DNA of 64,000 nt from Pseudonocardia sp. N23. Its GTDB lineage: Bacteria > Actinomycetota > Actinomycetes > Mycobacteriales > Pseudonocardiaceae. Shown here piece after piece: positions 48,840 to 57,420 of this stretch. The first letter of the stretch is position 1, and every line of letters starts with the position of its first letter. The translations under genes were made by a program, and so were the position numbers. The stretch is from assembly GCF_002583555.1 (NCBI RefSeq), contig NZ_BEGX01000137.1, positions 16,981 through 80,980 on the forward strand, read 5' to 3'. The notes below the pieces were generated by a model. That model saw nothing but the letters and a program-made list of their open reading frames with translations, was not told where the DNA came from and did not search any database.

Positions 48840-49184
48840 ATGGAACGACCGGCCTTCGTGTTGCACGAGCACCGGAAACCGCGGCACCACTTCGACCTCC
48901 GGCTGGAGGACGGCGGGGTGCTGCGGTCGTGGGCCGTGCCGCGCGGGATGCCGGGCCCGTCGGAGAACCGGCTCGCGGTGCCCGTGCCCGACCACGCGAT
49001 GGAGCACCTCGGCTACACCGACGCGGACAAGGACATCGCGGACACGGGATGGTGGGAGGAACACGACCGCAACGACCGCCGGATCGTCTTCACCCTGCAC
49101 GGTCGTGGCGATCCCCGTCGCTACGTGCTCGTCCACACCGGCCGCGACTGGCTCCTGCGGATGACGAAGGAGCAGTCAGGCTGA
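48840..49184 (+). CDS. Stand-alone LigD-type 3'-phosphoesterase domain protein
   Basis: A protein of about 114 residues matching the phosphoesterase module of DNA ligase D. HRKPRHHFDLRLE holds the His-x5-His-x-Asp-x-Arg active-site array, SWAVPRGMPGP follows as in the family, and PVPDHAMEHL supplies the next conserved His. In LigD this module trims 3'-phosphate and ribonucleotide ends during non-homologous end joining. Here no ligase or polymerase domain is attached or adjacent. ATG 48840 preferred over a GTG at 48816, because GGGGGG stands just before it. Confidence 0.85.
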   Translation: MERPAFVLHEHRKPRHHFDLRLEDGGVLRSWAVPRGMPGPSENRLAVPVPDHAMEHLGYTDADKDIADTGWWEEHDRNDRRIVFTLHGRGDPRRYVLVHTGRDWLLRMTKEQSG

Positions 49185-49293
49185 GCGTCTACGCCGGGCC
49201 GTGCTCACGGATTCGAGCGTAGGTCGAGGTCCCTTCAGGGCCGGCCGAACGGGAGTTGTCTGCTGGTTGAGCCGTTGCAGCCATGAGAAGTCG

Positions 49294-50025
49294 CTACTTC
49301 TTGAGCCGCCTGCTCCCGCCGTGCCAGTCCTCGGTCCTGCCCGTCTCGGCCTCGGGGACGCCCATCGACGGCAGCTGCGGACGTTCCCGCAGGCTGCGCT
49401 TCAGCTCGGCGAACCCGGGGAACCGGGCCAGGCCGACGACGTGGTCCCACAGCACGGACGCCTGCTCCTCGTCGGGCAGCCGGCTGATCACCGGACCGAA
49501 GAACGCGACGCCCTCCGGCGGCTCGAAGTGCAGGATCGGTGTGCCGACGTCCTTGCCCGTCAACGACAGCGCCTCGTCGGACTCGGCCTGGATCTCGGCG
49601 TCGCGGGAGGTGTCGTCGAGGGCGGCGGCCAACTCCACGGGCAGCCCCGCCTCGGCGAGCGCGGCCTCGGCCAGCTCGGCGTTGCCCTGCCAGCCGGGGG
49701 CCCGGCCCTCGTCGGGAGCGGTCTGGAAGATCCGGGCGCCGAACGCGGCGTAGAGGGCGCCGATGGCGTCGCGGCCGTGCTTCTCCCGCGCCGCTGACGC
49801 CACCCGCAGCAGCCGCAGGCCCGCGGTGTGCTGGGCGTCGTAGCCCTCGGGGAAGTGGCTGTCGTAGTCGAGGTGCGAGTTGATCAGGCGCAAGGAGATG
49901 AACCGCCAGTCGACGGTGTAGTCCCGCTGCGCCTGGACGATCCGGATCCACGTGCTCGTCATCCAGGCGAACGGGCAGATCGGGTCGAAATAGAAGTTGA
50001 TGTCGGCTTTTCCTGCTGTATCCAC
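49294..50025 (-). CDS. DsbA/2-hydroxychromene-isomerase-like thioredoxin-fold protein
   Basis: A protein of about 243 residues starting INFYFDPICPFAWMTSTWIRIVQAQ, a DsbA-type fold with a long helical insert (HTAGLRLLRVASAAREKHGRDAIGALYAAFGARIFQ) and cis-Pro TPILHFEPPEGVAFFGPVISRLP. It resembles the mycobacterial Rv2466c group of mycothiol-dependent reductases. Only one Cys is present at the active site (CPFA), so a monothiol mechanism is likely. The start is GTG at 50025 or 50031; I use 50025 for its better spacing from GGGG. Confidence 0.85.
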   Translation of the reverse strand: MDTAGKADINFYFDPICPFAWMTSTWIRIVQAQRDYTVDWRFISLRLINSHLDYDSHFPEGYDAQHTAGLRLLRVASAAREKHGRDAIGALYAAFGARIFQTAPDEGRAPGWQGNAELAEAALAEAGLPVELAAALDDTSRDAEIQAESDEALSLTGKDVGTPILHFEPPEGVAFFGPVISRLPDEEQASVLWDHVVGLARFPGFAELKRSLRERPQLPSMGVPEAETGRTEDWHGGSRRLKK

Positions 50026-50125
50026 GCCCACGTCCCCGAGCCTAGAACGGATCGGGGCCGACGACCCGGCGCAACCTCCGGTAGAACTGGGTCGTCGACG
50101 TCGACACCACCCTGGGGGACAGCAC

Positions 50126-50869
50126 ATGCCGCGCTCGGACGTCACCATTCCGACCGCCGACGGCGAGGCCGCCGCGACACTGCACCTGCCCGACGGCGAC
50201 GGTCCCTGGCCGGGAGTGCTGATGTTCCCCGACGCGGGTGGCGCGCGGGACACGTTCTCCGACATGGGCGACCGGATGGCGTCGATGGGCTACGCGACCC
50301 TGGTGCCCGACATCTACTACCGCAACCCCGGGTACGCGCCGTTCGACCTGGCGACGGTCTTCACCGATGCCGGCGAACGCGCGCGGCTGGGTGAGCTGAT
50401 GGGCACCCTGACCAACGAGCGGCTGGTCTCCGACGCGGGCGCCTACCTGGACTTCCTGCTCGCCCGGCCCGAGGTGACGGGCGCGGGCGCGGGGACGACG
50501 GGGTACTGCATGGGTGGCCGCGCCTCGATGCTGGTGGCCGGCGCCGTTCCGGAGAAGGTCGCGGCCGCGGCGTCGTTCCACGGCGGCCGGCTCGCCGTGG
50601 CCGACGACCCCACCAGCCCGCACCTGCTCGCGGGCTCGGTGCGGGCGAAGGTCTACGTGGCGGGCGCGCAGGACGACGCGTCGTTCGGGCAGGACCAGTT
50701 CGATCGGCTCGACGCCGTCCTGACCGGGGCGGGCGTCGAGCACACCGTCGAGACCTATCCCGCGGGCCACGGCTTCGCCGTCGCCGACAACCCCACGTAC
50801 GACGAGGACGCCGCCGAGCGGCACTGGGCCGCGCTCGGCGACCTCTACGGGTCGGCCCTCATCCGCTGA
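50126..50869 (+). CDS. Dienelactone hydrolase family protein
   Basis: A 247-residue alpha/beta hydrolase of the dienelactone type. The nucleophile is Cys in GYCMGGRAS, the acid Asp probably in VAGAQDDASFG, and the base His in YPAGHGFAVADNPTYDEDAAERHW. Oxyanion segment FPDAGGARDTF. Such enzymes open lactones in chloro- or hydroxyaromatic breakdown or act as general esterases. The ATG at 50126 has GGGGGAC upstream. A second family member lies at 57421. Confidence 0.93.
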   Translation: MPRSDVTIPTADGEAAATLHLPDGDGPWPGVLMFPDAGGARDTFSDMGDRMASMGYATLVPDIYYRNPGYAPFDLATVFTDAGERARLGELMGTLTNERLVSDAGAYLDFLLARPEVTGAGAGTTGYCMGGRASMLVAGAVPEKVAAAASFHGGRLAVADDPTSPHLLAGSVRAKVYVAGAQDDASFGQDQFDRLDAVLTGAGVEHTVETYPAGHGFAVADNPTYDEDAAERHWAALGDLYGSALIR

Positions 50870-51046
50870 TCCTGGCCGTCAGCACGCGGCCGTGGAGGAG
50901 CGGTCGGGGTGTCCGGTGAGCTCACGGAACGACACGTCGAGCCGCACGCCGAGCTGTCCGGCGGCGTAGTGGGAGAGCCGCATCCCGCCGGTGTTCCACG
51001 GCAGGACGGCGCATAGGCTCGGTGGCGCCGATCCAGGGAGCTGCCA

Positions 51047-52126
51047 GTGATCAACGACGACGAACGCATCGCTCTCTTCCTCGACTACGAGAACCTCGCG
51101 ATCGGTGCGCGCGAGGGGCTGGGTGTGTCGCCCTTCGACTTCGGTCCGATCGCCGACGCGCTGGCCGAGCGGGGCCGGGTCGTGTCCCGGCGGGCCTACG
51201 CCGACTGGTCGTACTTCGACGAGGACCGCAGGCTGCTCGCACGGGCGCAGGTCGAGCTGATCGAGATCCCGCAGAAGCTGGGCGGGTCGCGCAAGAACGC
51301 CGCCGACATCAAGCTCGCCGTCGACGCCATCGAGCTGGCCTACGAACGCGGGTTCGTGACGACGTTCGCGATCGGCACGGGCGACTCGGACTTCACCCCG
51401 CTGGTCCACAAGCTGCGCGAGATGGACAAGCGGGTGATCGGGATCGGGGTGCAGTCGTCGACGTCGGCGCTGCTGCCGCCGGCGTGCGACGAGTTCCTGT
51501 TCTACGACCGGCTCCCCGGCCTCGACACGCACCCTCCGGTCCGCAAGAGCCGCCGCCGCGAACCGGCCGCGGCGACCCGCGCACCGGACCCGGTCGTCGT
51601 CGTGACCGAGCCGGAGCCCGTGGCGGACGAGCCCGTCGCGACGACGGACGGAGACGTCGGCGGGCTCGTCGCGAGCACGCTGACCGGCCTGCAGCGTCAC
51701 GCCGACGGGCCGGTGCTCGCGTCGCGGCTCAAGCGGGCGATCCTGCGCAAGGACCCGACGTTCGACGAGGGCGACCACGGCTTCCGCGGCTTCGGTGAGC
51801 TGCTGCGCCACCTGGAGGGCGAGCGGGTCGTCGAGCTGCGCCAGGGCAGCGCGCAGGGCGATCCCGAGGTCACGTTCCCCGAGGACGAGTCGGCCGACGA
51901 CGACGCGTTCTCGCTGCTCGTCGACGTCGTCCGTGGGCTGTCGGGCCCCGATGGGGTGCAGCTGAGCGGGCTGAAGGACCAGATGCGCAAACGCGTCCCC
52001 GACTTCAGCGAGAAGCGCTACGGCTTCAACGGTTTCCTGTCGTTCGCGAAGGCGGCCAGGGCGCGCGGGCTGATCGCGATGGAGTGGGACGAGGACCTCG
52101 CCGACCACCGGCTCCGCGTCCTGTGA
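51047..52126 (+). CDS. NYN-domain protein with tandem OST-HTH/LOTUS domains
   Basis: A 359-residue protein. Residues 5-155 are a NYN (PIN-like) nuclease domain: ALFLDYENLAIGA, NAADIKLAVDAIELAYERGFVTTFAIGTGDSDFTPLVHKLREMDKRVIGIGV, with acidic residues in LDYEN, AADIKL and GDSDF forming the metal site. After a linker, two OST-HTH/LOTUS-like modules follow (LKRAILRKDPTFDEGDHGFRGFGELLRHLEGERVVEL and LKDQMRKRVPDFSEKRYGFNGFLSFAKAARARGLI), which bind RNA. It is probably an RNA-processing nuclease. The stop overlaps the PIG-L start. Confidence 0.92.
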   Translation: MINDDERIALFLDYENLAIGAREGLGVSPFDFGPIADALAERGRVVSRRAYADWSYFDEDRRLLARAQVELIEIPQKLGGSRKNAADIKLAVDAIELAYERGFVTTFAIGTGDSDFTPLVHKLREMDKRVIGIGVQSSTSALLPPACDEFLFYDRLPGLDTHPPVRKSRRREPAAATRAPDPVVVVTEPEPVADEPVATTDGDVGGLVASTLTGLQRHADGPVLASRLKRAILRKDPTFDEGDHGFRGFGELLRHLEGERVVELRQGSAQGDPEVTFPEDESADDDAFSLLVDVVRGLSGPDGVQLSGLKDQMRKRVPDFSEKRYGFNGFLSFAKAARARGLIAMEWDEDLADHRLRVL

Positions 52127-52842
52127 GCGCGCCACTGGAACCCGTGCCCACGGACTGGACGCGCGGGCTCGCGGTCGTGGCCCATCCCGACGACCTGGAG
52201 TACGGCGCGGCGTCGGCGATCGCGCGGTGGACCGACGAGGGCCGTGAGTTCGGGTATCTCCTGGCCTGCCGCGGGGAGGCCGGGATCGACACGCTGCCGC
52301 CCGCGGAGTGCGGGCCGCTGCGCGAGGCCGAGCAGCGGGCGGCGGCCGCCGAGGTCGGGGTGTCGGTGGTGGAGTTCCTCGACGGTCACGCCGACGGCCT
52401 CATCGAGTACGGCATCCCGCTGCGTCGTGACATCGCCGCGGCGATCCGCCGCCACCGCCCTGAGCTCGTCGTCACCGGGAACTTCAACGAGACCTGGCCC
52501 GGTGGCGGCCGCAACATGGCCGACCACGTCGTGGTCGGCAGGGCGTGCCTCGACGCGGTCCGCGACGCCGCGAACCGCTGGCTGTTCCCCGAGGTCGGGG
52601 AGCCGTGGAGCGGGGTGCGCTGGGTCGCCGTCGCGGGGTCGCCGCTGCCCACCCACGGCATCGCGATCGACGACCACCTCGACCGCGGCATCGCCTCGCT
52701 GGCCGCCCATCGCGCCTACCTCGCGGCACTCGGTGGCGACCTGTCGGATCCGGGACCGTTCCTGCGTGCGCAGGCCGAGGCCGCGGCGGCGCTCCTCCCC
52801 GGCGCAAGGCTCGCCACCGCGTTCGAGCTGATCGAGGTCTGA
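52123..52842 (+). CDS. PIG-L family deacetylase
   Basis: A 239-residue zinc-dependent N-deacetylase (MshB/BshB/Mca/LmbE type). VVAHPDDLEYGAASAIARW carries the His-x-Asp-Asp metal motif, and a further His in NMADHVVVGRACLDAV completes the site. Mycothiol enzymes MshB and Mca belong here, but their full motifs are not reproduced, so the substrate is open. GTG at 52123 overlaps the stop of the NYN gene by four bases, so the nuclease and deacetylase are made together. Confidence 0.9.
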   Translation: MSAPLEPVPTDWTRGLAVVAHPDDLEYGAASAIARWTDEGREFGYLLACRGEAGIDTLPPAECGPLREAEQRAAAAEVGVSVVEFLDGHADGLIEYGIPLRRDIAAAIRRHRPELVVTGNFNETWPGGGRNMADHVVVGRACLDAVRDAANRWLFPEVGEPWSGVRWVAVAGSPLPTHGIAIDDHLDRGIASLAAHRAYLAALGGDLSDPGPFLRAQAEAAAALLPGARLATAFELIEV

Positions 52843-52857
52843 CGCCGGGGCGGGGCG

Positions 52858-54075
52858 TCAGGCGGCCAGCGTCCCGTGCGGGTCGATGACGTACTTGCGC
52901 GGCGCACCCTTGTCGAACTCCTGGTAGCCGCGCGGGGCGTCGTCCAGGGAGATGACGGTGGCGTTGACCGCGTCCGCGATCTGCACCCGGCCGTGCAGGA
53001 TCGCCATCATCAGGCCACGGTTGTAGCGCATGACCGGGCACTGGCCCGTCGTGAACGACAGCGACTTCGCCCAGCCCGTACCCAGTGACAGCGAGAGCGA
53101 CCCGACCTTGGCCGCGTCGTCGATCCCGCCGGGGTCTCCGGTGACGTAGAGGCCCGGGATGCCCAGCGCGCCACCCGCCGCGGTGATCTCCATCAGTGAG
53201 TTCAGCACCGTCGCGGGCGCTTCGGTGCCCGAGCCCTCGCCGTGCCCACGCGCCTCGAACCCGACGGCGTCGATGCCCGCGTCGACCTCGGGGACACCGA
53301 GGAGCTGCTCGATCTGGTCCTTCGGGTCGCCCTTGGAGACGTCGATGGTCTCGCAGCCGAACGTCCGCGCCTGCGCGAGCCGTTCCTCCTGCAGGTCCCC
53401 GACGATGACGACGGCCGCGCCGAGCAGCTGCGCCCCGGCGGCGGCGGCGAGCCCGACGGGCCCGGCCCCCGCGACGTAGACGGTGGCGCCCGGTTTCACC
53501 CCGGCGGTGACCGCTCCGTGGAAGCCCGTCGGGAAGATGTCCGAGAGCATCGTCAGGTCGCGGACCTTCTCCATCGCCTGGTCGCGGTCGGGGAACACCA
53601 GCAGGTTGAAGTCGGCGTAGGGCACCATCACGTACTCGGCCTGGCCGCCGACCCAGCCGCCCATGTCGACGTAGCCGTACGCCGATCCGGGCCGGTCGGG
53701 GTTGACGTTGAGACAGATGCCGGTCTTGCCCTCCTTGCAGTTGCGGCAGCGGCCGCACGCGATGTTGAACGGCACCGAGGCCAGGTCGCCGACCTTCGTG
53801 AACTCGACGTCCGACCCGACCTCGACGACCTCGCCGAGGATCTCGTGGCCGAGGACGAGACCTTCCGGCGCCGTGGTGCGTCCCCGCACCATGTGCTGGT
53901 CGCTGCCGCAGATGTTGGTGGTGACGACCTTGAGGATCACGCCGTGGTTGCACTTCCGCCCGACGTTGGCAGGGTTGACCCCGGGGCCGTCCTGCAGCTC
54001 CAGGGTCGGGTACGGGATGTCGTGGACCTCGACCTCTCCCGGTCCCACGTACGCGACGGCCCTGTTTCCCGACAT
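52858..54075 (-). CDS. fdhA: Glutathione-independent formaldehyde dehydrogenase
   Basis: A 405-residue zinc dehydrogenase. AVAYVGPGEVEVHDIPYPTLE opens it, ICGSDQHMVRG holds the catalytic-zinc Cys and GHEILGEVVEVG the second ligand region, and ACGRCRNCKEGKTGICLNVNP the four structural-zinc cysteines. The NAD motif is VYVAGAGPVGLAAAAGAQLLGAAVVIVGD. The long insert and overall length match the Pseudomonas putida-type enzyme that oxidises formaldehyde without free glutathione. It detoxifies aldehydes formed by oxidative demethylation. Divergent from the acyl-CoA dehydrogenase gene. Confidence 0.94.
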   Translation of the reverse strand: MSGNRAVAYVGPGEVEVHDIPYPTLELQDGPGVNPANVGRKCNHGVILKVVTTNICGSDQHMVRGRTTAPEGLVLGHEILGEVVEVGSDVEFTKVGDLASVPFNIACGRCRNCKEGKTGICLNVNPDRPGSAYGYVDMGGWVGGQAEYVMVPYADFNLLVFPDRDQAMEKVRDLTMLSDIFPTGFHGAVTAGVKPGATVYVAGAGPVGLAAAAGAQLLGAAVVIVGDLQEERLAQARTFGCETIDVSKGDPKDQIEQLLGVPEVDAGIDAVGFEARGHGEGSGTEAPATVLNSLMEITAAGGALGIPGLYVTGDPGGIDDAAKVGSLSLSLGTGWAKSLSFTTGQCPVMRYNRGLMMAILHGRVQIADAVNATVISLDDAPRGYQEFDKGAPRKYVIDPHGTLAA

Positions 54076-54222
54076 GTGTTGCTCCCTTGCATCGTCCGGC
54101 TCTCCGGTCCCTCCCGGCCTACACCGGCCTCACCCGGACCAAAACCGCCGGGCGCCCAGGTCGCTCGTACGGCGGAGGCGAACGCCACCCCCGTGTTGCC
54201 GCGACCGTCCGGTCGGTCGACG

Positions 54223-55473
54223 ATGCGAGACGTGCCGACGACCGCCACCCGCGACATCGCCCCGTCCGACCGCGCCCTCGACCACGTCGCGCGTTTCCGG
54301 ACGTTCCTCGACACCGAGGTCGCTCCGCTGGAGGCCGAGCTGCACACTGCGGGCGCGGGGACGCCGGCGAACCCGAAGCTCGACGACAGGGGCCGGATGC
54401 ACCCCCTGGTCTGGGAGGCCCGTCGCGAGGTGCAGCGCCGCTCGGCCAAGGCGGGGCTCTACAACCCGCACATCCCCGCGGAGCTGGGCGGGGGCGGCTT
54501 CGGTCGCGTCGAGATGCAGCACGTCGAGGAGTTCGTCTACCGCGAGTCCGGCCTCGGCCTGGGGCTCGCCGCGCTGGCCTGGACCGAGGGCGCGAACCCC
54601 GCGATCACCCACGTGTCCGACGCCGCCCGTGGCCGCTACCTCGACCCGCTGTTGGCCGGCGAGGTGACGACGGCCTTCGCCAACACCGAGCGCGAGGTCG
54701 GCACCGACGTCCTCGCGATGGGCACGAGGGCGCGGCGCGACGGCTCCGACTGGATCCTCGACGGCACGAAGGCCTGGATCACCAACGCGCACTTCGCCGA
54801 CTTCGTGCAGGTCGTGGCGGTCACCGACCCGGGCGCGGGCACGCGGTCGCTGTCGATGTTCCTCGTCGACGCCGACGCCGAGGGTTTTCACCGCGGACGT
54901 GACATCCCCACGATGCTGGGCGACGGCCTGACCGGAGAGCTGCACCTCGACGGGGTGCGGGTGCCGGCGGAGAACGTCGTCGGCGAGGTGGGCGACGGCT
55001 TCTCGCTGGCCATGACCTGGATCAACTGGCGACGGATGTGCCGCGGTGGCATGTGCGCCGGATGGGGCCAGTGGCTGCTGCAGCGGGCCACCGAGCGGGC
55101 GCGCACCCGCGAGTCCGGCGGCCGTCCGATCGGCGACCTGCAGGCCGTCCAGCACCTGCTGGCCGACATGGACGCCGACGTGTTCGCCGCCCGCTCGTCG
55201 TCGCTGGTCGGGCAGGCCGAGCTCGACGCCCTGGGGCCCTTCGACATCCCCGCCCACCGCGACCTCCCGCGGATCGTCAGCCTGATCAAGATCGTCAACG
55301 ACGAGGCGTTCTTCCGGGTCACCGACCGCGCCGTGCAGATCCACGGCGGCACGGGGCTGCTGCTGGGCTCGCCCGAGGAGAAGCTGTTCCGCATCGCGCG
55401 CAACCTGCGCATCCCGGCGGGGACCGTCGAGATCCAGCGCAACGCCATCGCCCGCGGTCTGCTGCGCCCGTGA
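54223..55473 (+). CDS. Acyl-CoA dehydrogenase
   Basis: A protein of about 416 residues with the three-part acyl-CoA dehydrogenase fold. Helical N domain: RFRTFLDTEVAPLEAELH, AGLYNPHIPAELGGGGFGRVE. Middle beta domain: TAFANTEREVGTDVLAMGTRARRDGSDWILDGTKAWITNAHFADFVQVVAVT. C domain: QIHGGTGLLLGSPEEKLFRIARNLRIPAGTVEIQRNAIARGLL. FAD-dependent; it forms trans-2-enoyl-CoA. ATG at 54223 (a GTG at 54232 is possible). Its stop overlaps the start of the NMN-adenylyltransferase-like gene, an unexpected coupling. Confidence 0.92.
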   Translation: MRDVPTTATRDIAPSDRALDHVARFRTFLDTEVAPLEAELHTAGAGTPANPKLDDRGRMHPLVWEARREVQRRSAKAGLYNPHIPAELGGGGFGRVEMQHVEEFVYRESGLGLGLAALAWTEGANPAITHVSDAARGRYLDPLLAGEVTTAFANTEREVGTDVLAMGTRARRDGSDWILDGTKAWITNAHFADFVQVVAVTDPGAGTRSLSMFLVDADAEGFHRGRDIPTMLGDGLTGELHLDGVRVPAENVVGEVGDGFSLAMTWINWRRMCRGGMCAGWGQWLLQRATERARTRESGGRPIGDLQAVQHLLADMDADVFAARSSSLVGQAELDALGPFDIPAHRDLPRIVSLIKIVNDEAFFRVTDRAVQIHGGTGLLLGSPEEKLFRIARNLRIPAGTVEIQRNAIARGLLRP

Positions 55474-55994
55474 GGCTGCTCGGTTGTGTCACCGGCCGGT
55501 TCCAGCCCGTCCACGACCAGCACCTGGAGCTGTTCGAGCTGGTGGCGGGCGAGTGCGAGCACCTCGTCGTCGCGGTGACCAACCCCGACAGCGGCGCGCG
55601 CCGCGAGGAACCGACGTCGGCGCACCGGCACACGCCGGAGGCGAACCCGTTCAGCTACTTCGAGCGGGTCCGGCTGTTGACCGTGACCCTCGAGTCGGCG
55701 GGGCTCGGTGGTCGAATGACGATCGTGCCCTTCGACCTGACCCGGCCCGAGGTGTGGACGCAGTACGTGCCGCGCCACGCCCACCAGTACGTCCGCGCCT
55801 TCTCGGCGTGGGAACGCGACAAGGCGGGGCGCCTCGCGGCCGCGGGTTACGAGGTGACCGTCATCGAGGGCGACCCGGCGACGAAACGCCACGCCGCCGA
55901 CGTCCGCGCGCTCCTCGCCTCCGGCGAGGGCTGGGAGAAGCTCGTCCCGGCGGCCACGGTCCCTGTCCTGCGCGCGCTGGCGGACTCGCGATGA
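55470..55994 (+). CDS. Nicotinamide-nucleotide adenylyltransferase-like nucleotidyltransferase
   Basis: A 174-residue nucleotidyltransferase. GRFQPVHDQHLELFELVAGECEHLVVAVTNPD has the HxxH active-site motif, and ANPFSYFERVRLLTVTLE follows as in archaeal-type NMN adenylyltransferases. The usual C-terminal ISxTxxR motif is not clear, here replaced by VRAFSAWERDKAGRLAAAGYEVTVI and DPATKRHAADVRALL. The reaction may be transfer of AMP or CMP to a phosphate or phosphonate. GTG start overlapping the dehydrogenase stop, and its own stop overlaps the ApgM-like start, so all three are coupled. Confidence 0.85.
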   Translation: MRLLGCVTGRFQPVHDQHLELFELVAGECEHLVVAVTNPDSGARREEPTSAHRHTPEANPFSYFERVRLLTVTLESAGLGGRMTIVPFDLTRPEVWTQYVPRHAHQYVRAFSAWERDKAGRLAAAGYEVTVIEGDPATKRHAADVRALLASGEGWEKLVPAATVPVLRALADSR

Positions 55995-57349
55995 GGGAAC
56001 CCGGGTACGGCGAGGACCAGCCACGGCTCGACGACGACCGGATGCCCGTCGTGCTCGTCGTCCTCGACGGGCTGGGTGACCGGCCCGTCGCCGAGCTGGG
56101 CGACCGCACCCCGGCCGAGGCCGCGCACACCCCGGTGCTCGACGAGCTGGCCCGGCGCGGGGCCTCCGGCTGGCACCTGCCGTTCGGCTGGGGGCGCGCG
56201 CCCGCGTCGGAGCTGGCGCACTGGGCGATGTTCGGGTTCGCCGACATCCCGTTCCCGGGACGCGCGGTCGTCGAGGCCCTCGGCGCGGGTGTCGACGTGC
56301 CCTACGGCGTGGCAGCCACCCACGCGGCGCTGCGGACGTCGGTCACCGACCGGGGCCTGGTGTGGCTCACCGGCCGCGCCGCCCGGACCGATGCCGACGA
56401 CGCCGCCGCGCTGCTGGAGGCGCTCGACCCCGTACTGGCCCGGTACGGCGCGACGCTGCAGCCGCTCGGTGGCCGCGGCGAGGCGTTGCTGCTGCTCGAC
56501 GGCCATCCCGAAGGCGCCGTCACCGACTCCGACGCGTTCTTCGAGGACCGCCACCCGTGGCTGCGGCCGCTGCCGACGCGCCCCGTCGACACCCCGGCCG
56601 CGCTCGTCCTCACCGACCTGCTCCTCGACGCCCGCGACCTGCTCCTCGGCCATCCCGTCAACGCCGCCCGCCGCGACCGCGGCCTCCCCGCCCTCGACGT
56701 CCTCACCACCAAGTGGTCGGGCACCCGCGAGCTGATCCCGACCTTCACCGCCAACGCCGGCGTCGCCGGCGGGATGGTCACCAGTACGCGGCTCTACCGG
56801 GGGCTGGCGGCGACGCTGGAGATGACCGACCTGCACGTCCCGCCGGTGCCCGACGTGGCCGCCGACCTGGCAGCGCGCGTCGACGCGGCCGGCAGCCTGA
56901 TCGCCGGGGGTGCGCGGTTCGTCCACGTCCACACCAAGGCGACCGACGAGGCCGGCCACACCAAGCAGCCGCTCGCGAAGCGCGACGTGATCGAGGCCGC
57001 CGACCGCGGTCTGGCCGCCCTGCACGACCTGGCCGGCCGCGCCGTCGTCTGCGTGACCGGCGACCACGCCACCCCGTCGACGGGCGGGGTCCTGCACACC
57101 GCCGACCCGACCCCGCTCGTCGTGGCCGGTCCCGCCGTCCGCCCCGACGCCGTCGCCGTGTTCGGGGAGAGCCACGCCCACGGCGGCTGGTACGGGGCGG
57201 TCCGTGCGGCGGAGCTGCTGCCACTGCTGTTCGGGCACGCCAACCGGCCCGTGTTCCTGGGCCACCGCGCGACGGCCGGGCCCACCCTCGCCCTGCCCGA
57301 CCACCCCGAGCCGATGCCCCCGCGTGACGCCAGGCGGTGGCCGGGGTAA
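55991..57349 (+). CDS. ApgM-like phosphoglycerate mutase / alkaline-phosphatase superfamily protein
   Basis: A 452-residue protein of the archaeal-type 2,3-bisphosphoglycerate-independent phosphoglycerate mutase family. VVLVVLDGLGDRPVAELGDRTPAEAAHTPVLDELARRGASG gives the first metal Asp and family opening. ASELAHWAMFGF holds the likely phospho-acceptor Ser. HVHTKATDEAGHTKQPLAKRDVIEAADRGL, VTGDHATPSTGGVLHT and ESHAHGGWYG give the remaining metal ligands. Coupled to the NMN-adenylyltransferase-like gene, it recalls the PhpF/PhpH pair of phosphinothricin biosynthesis, though nothing else of that pathway is seen. Confidence 0.87.
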   Translation: MREPGYGEDQPRLDDDRMPVVLVVLDGLGDRPVAELGDRTPAEAAHTPVLDELARRGASGWHLPFGWGRAPASELAHWAMFGFADIPFPGRAVVEALGAGVDVPYGVAATHAALRTSVTDRGLVWLTGRAARTDADDAAALLEALDPVLARYGATLQPLGGRGEALLLLDGHPEGAVTDSDAFFEDRHPWLRPLPTRPVDTPAALVLTDLLLDARDLLLGHPVNAARRDRGLPALDVLTTKWSGTRELIPTFTANAGVAGGMVTSTRLYRGLAATLEMTDLHVPPVPDVAADLAARVDAAGSLIAGGARFVHVHTKATDEAGHTKQPLAKRDVIEAADRGLAALHDLAGRAVVCVTGDHATPSTGGVLHTADPTPLVVAGPAVRPDAVAVFGESHAHGGWYGAVRAAELLPLLFGHANRPVFLGHRATAGPTLALPDHPEPMPPRDARRWPG

Positions 57350-57420
57350 GCATGGTCGGACAGCGAAAGGTCAACGGGCGCAAGCGAACCAGTGCGAACG
57401 TGACGATCCGGGAGGAACCC

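Noticed and set aside
50879..50983. Short minus-strand frame reading MRLSHYAAGQLGVRLDVSFRE
   Set aside because: Looks protein-like for about 34 codons but is unrecognised, has no clear ribosome-binding site and could be a remnant; not strong enough to annotate.
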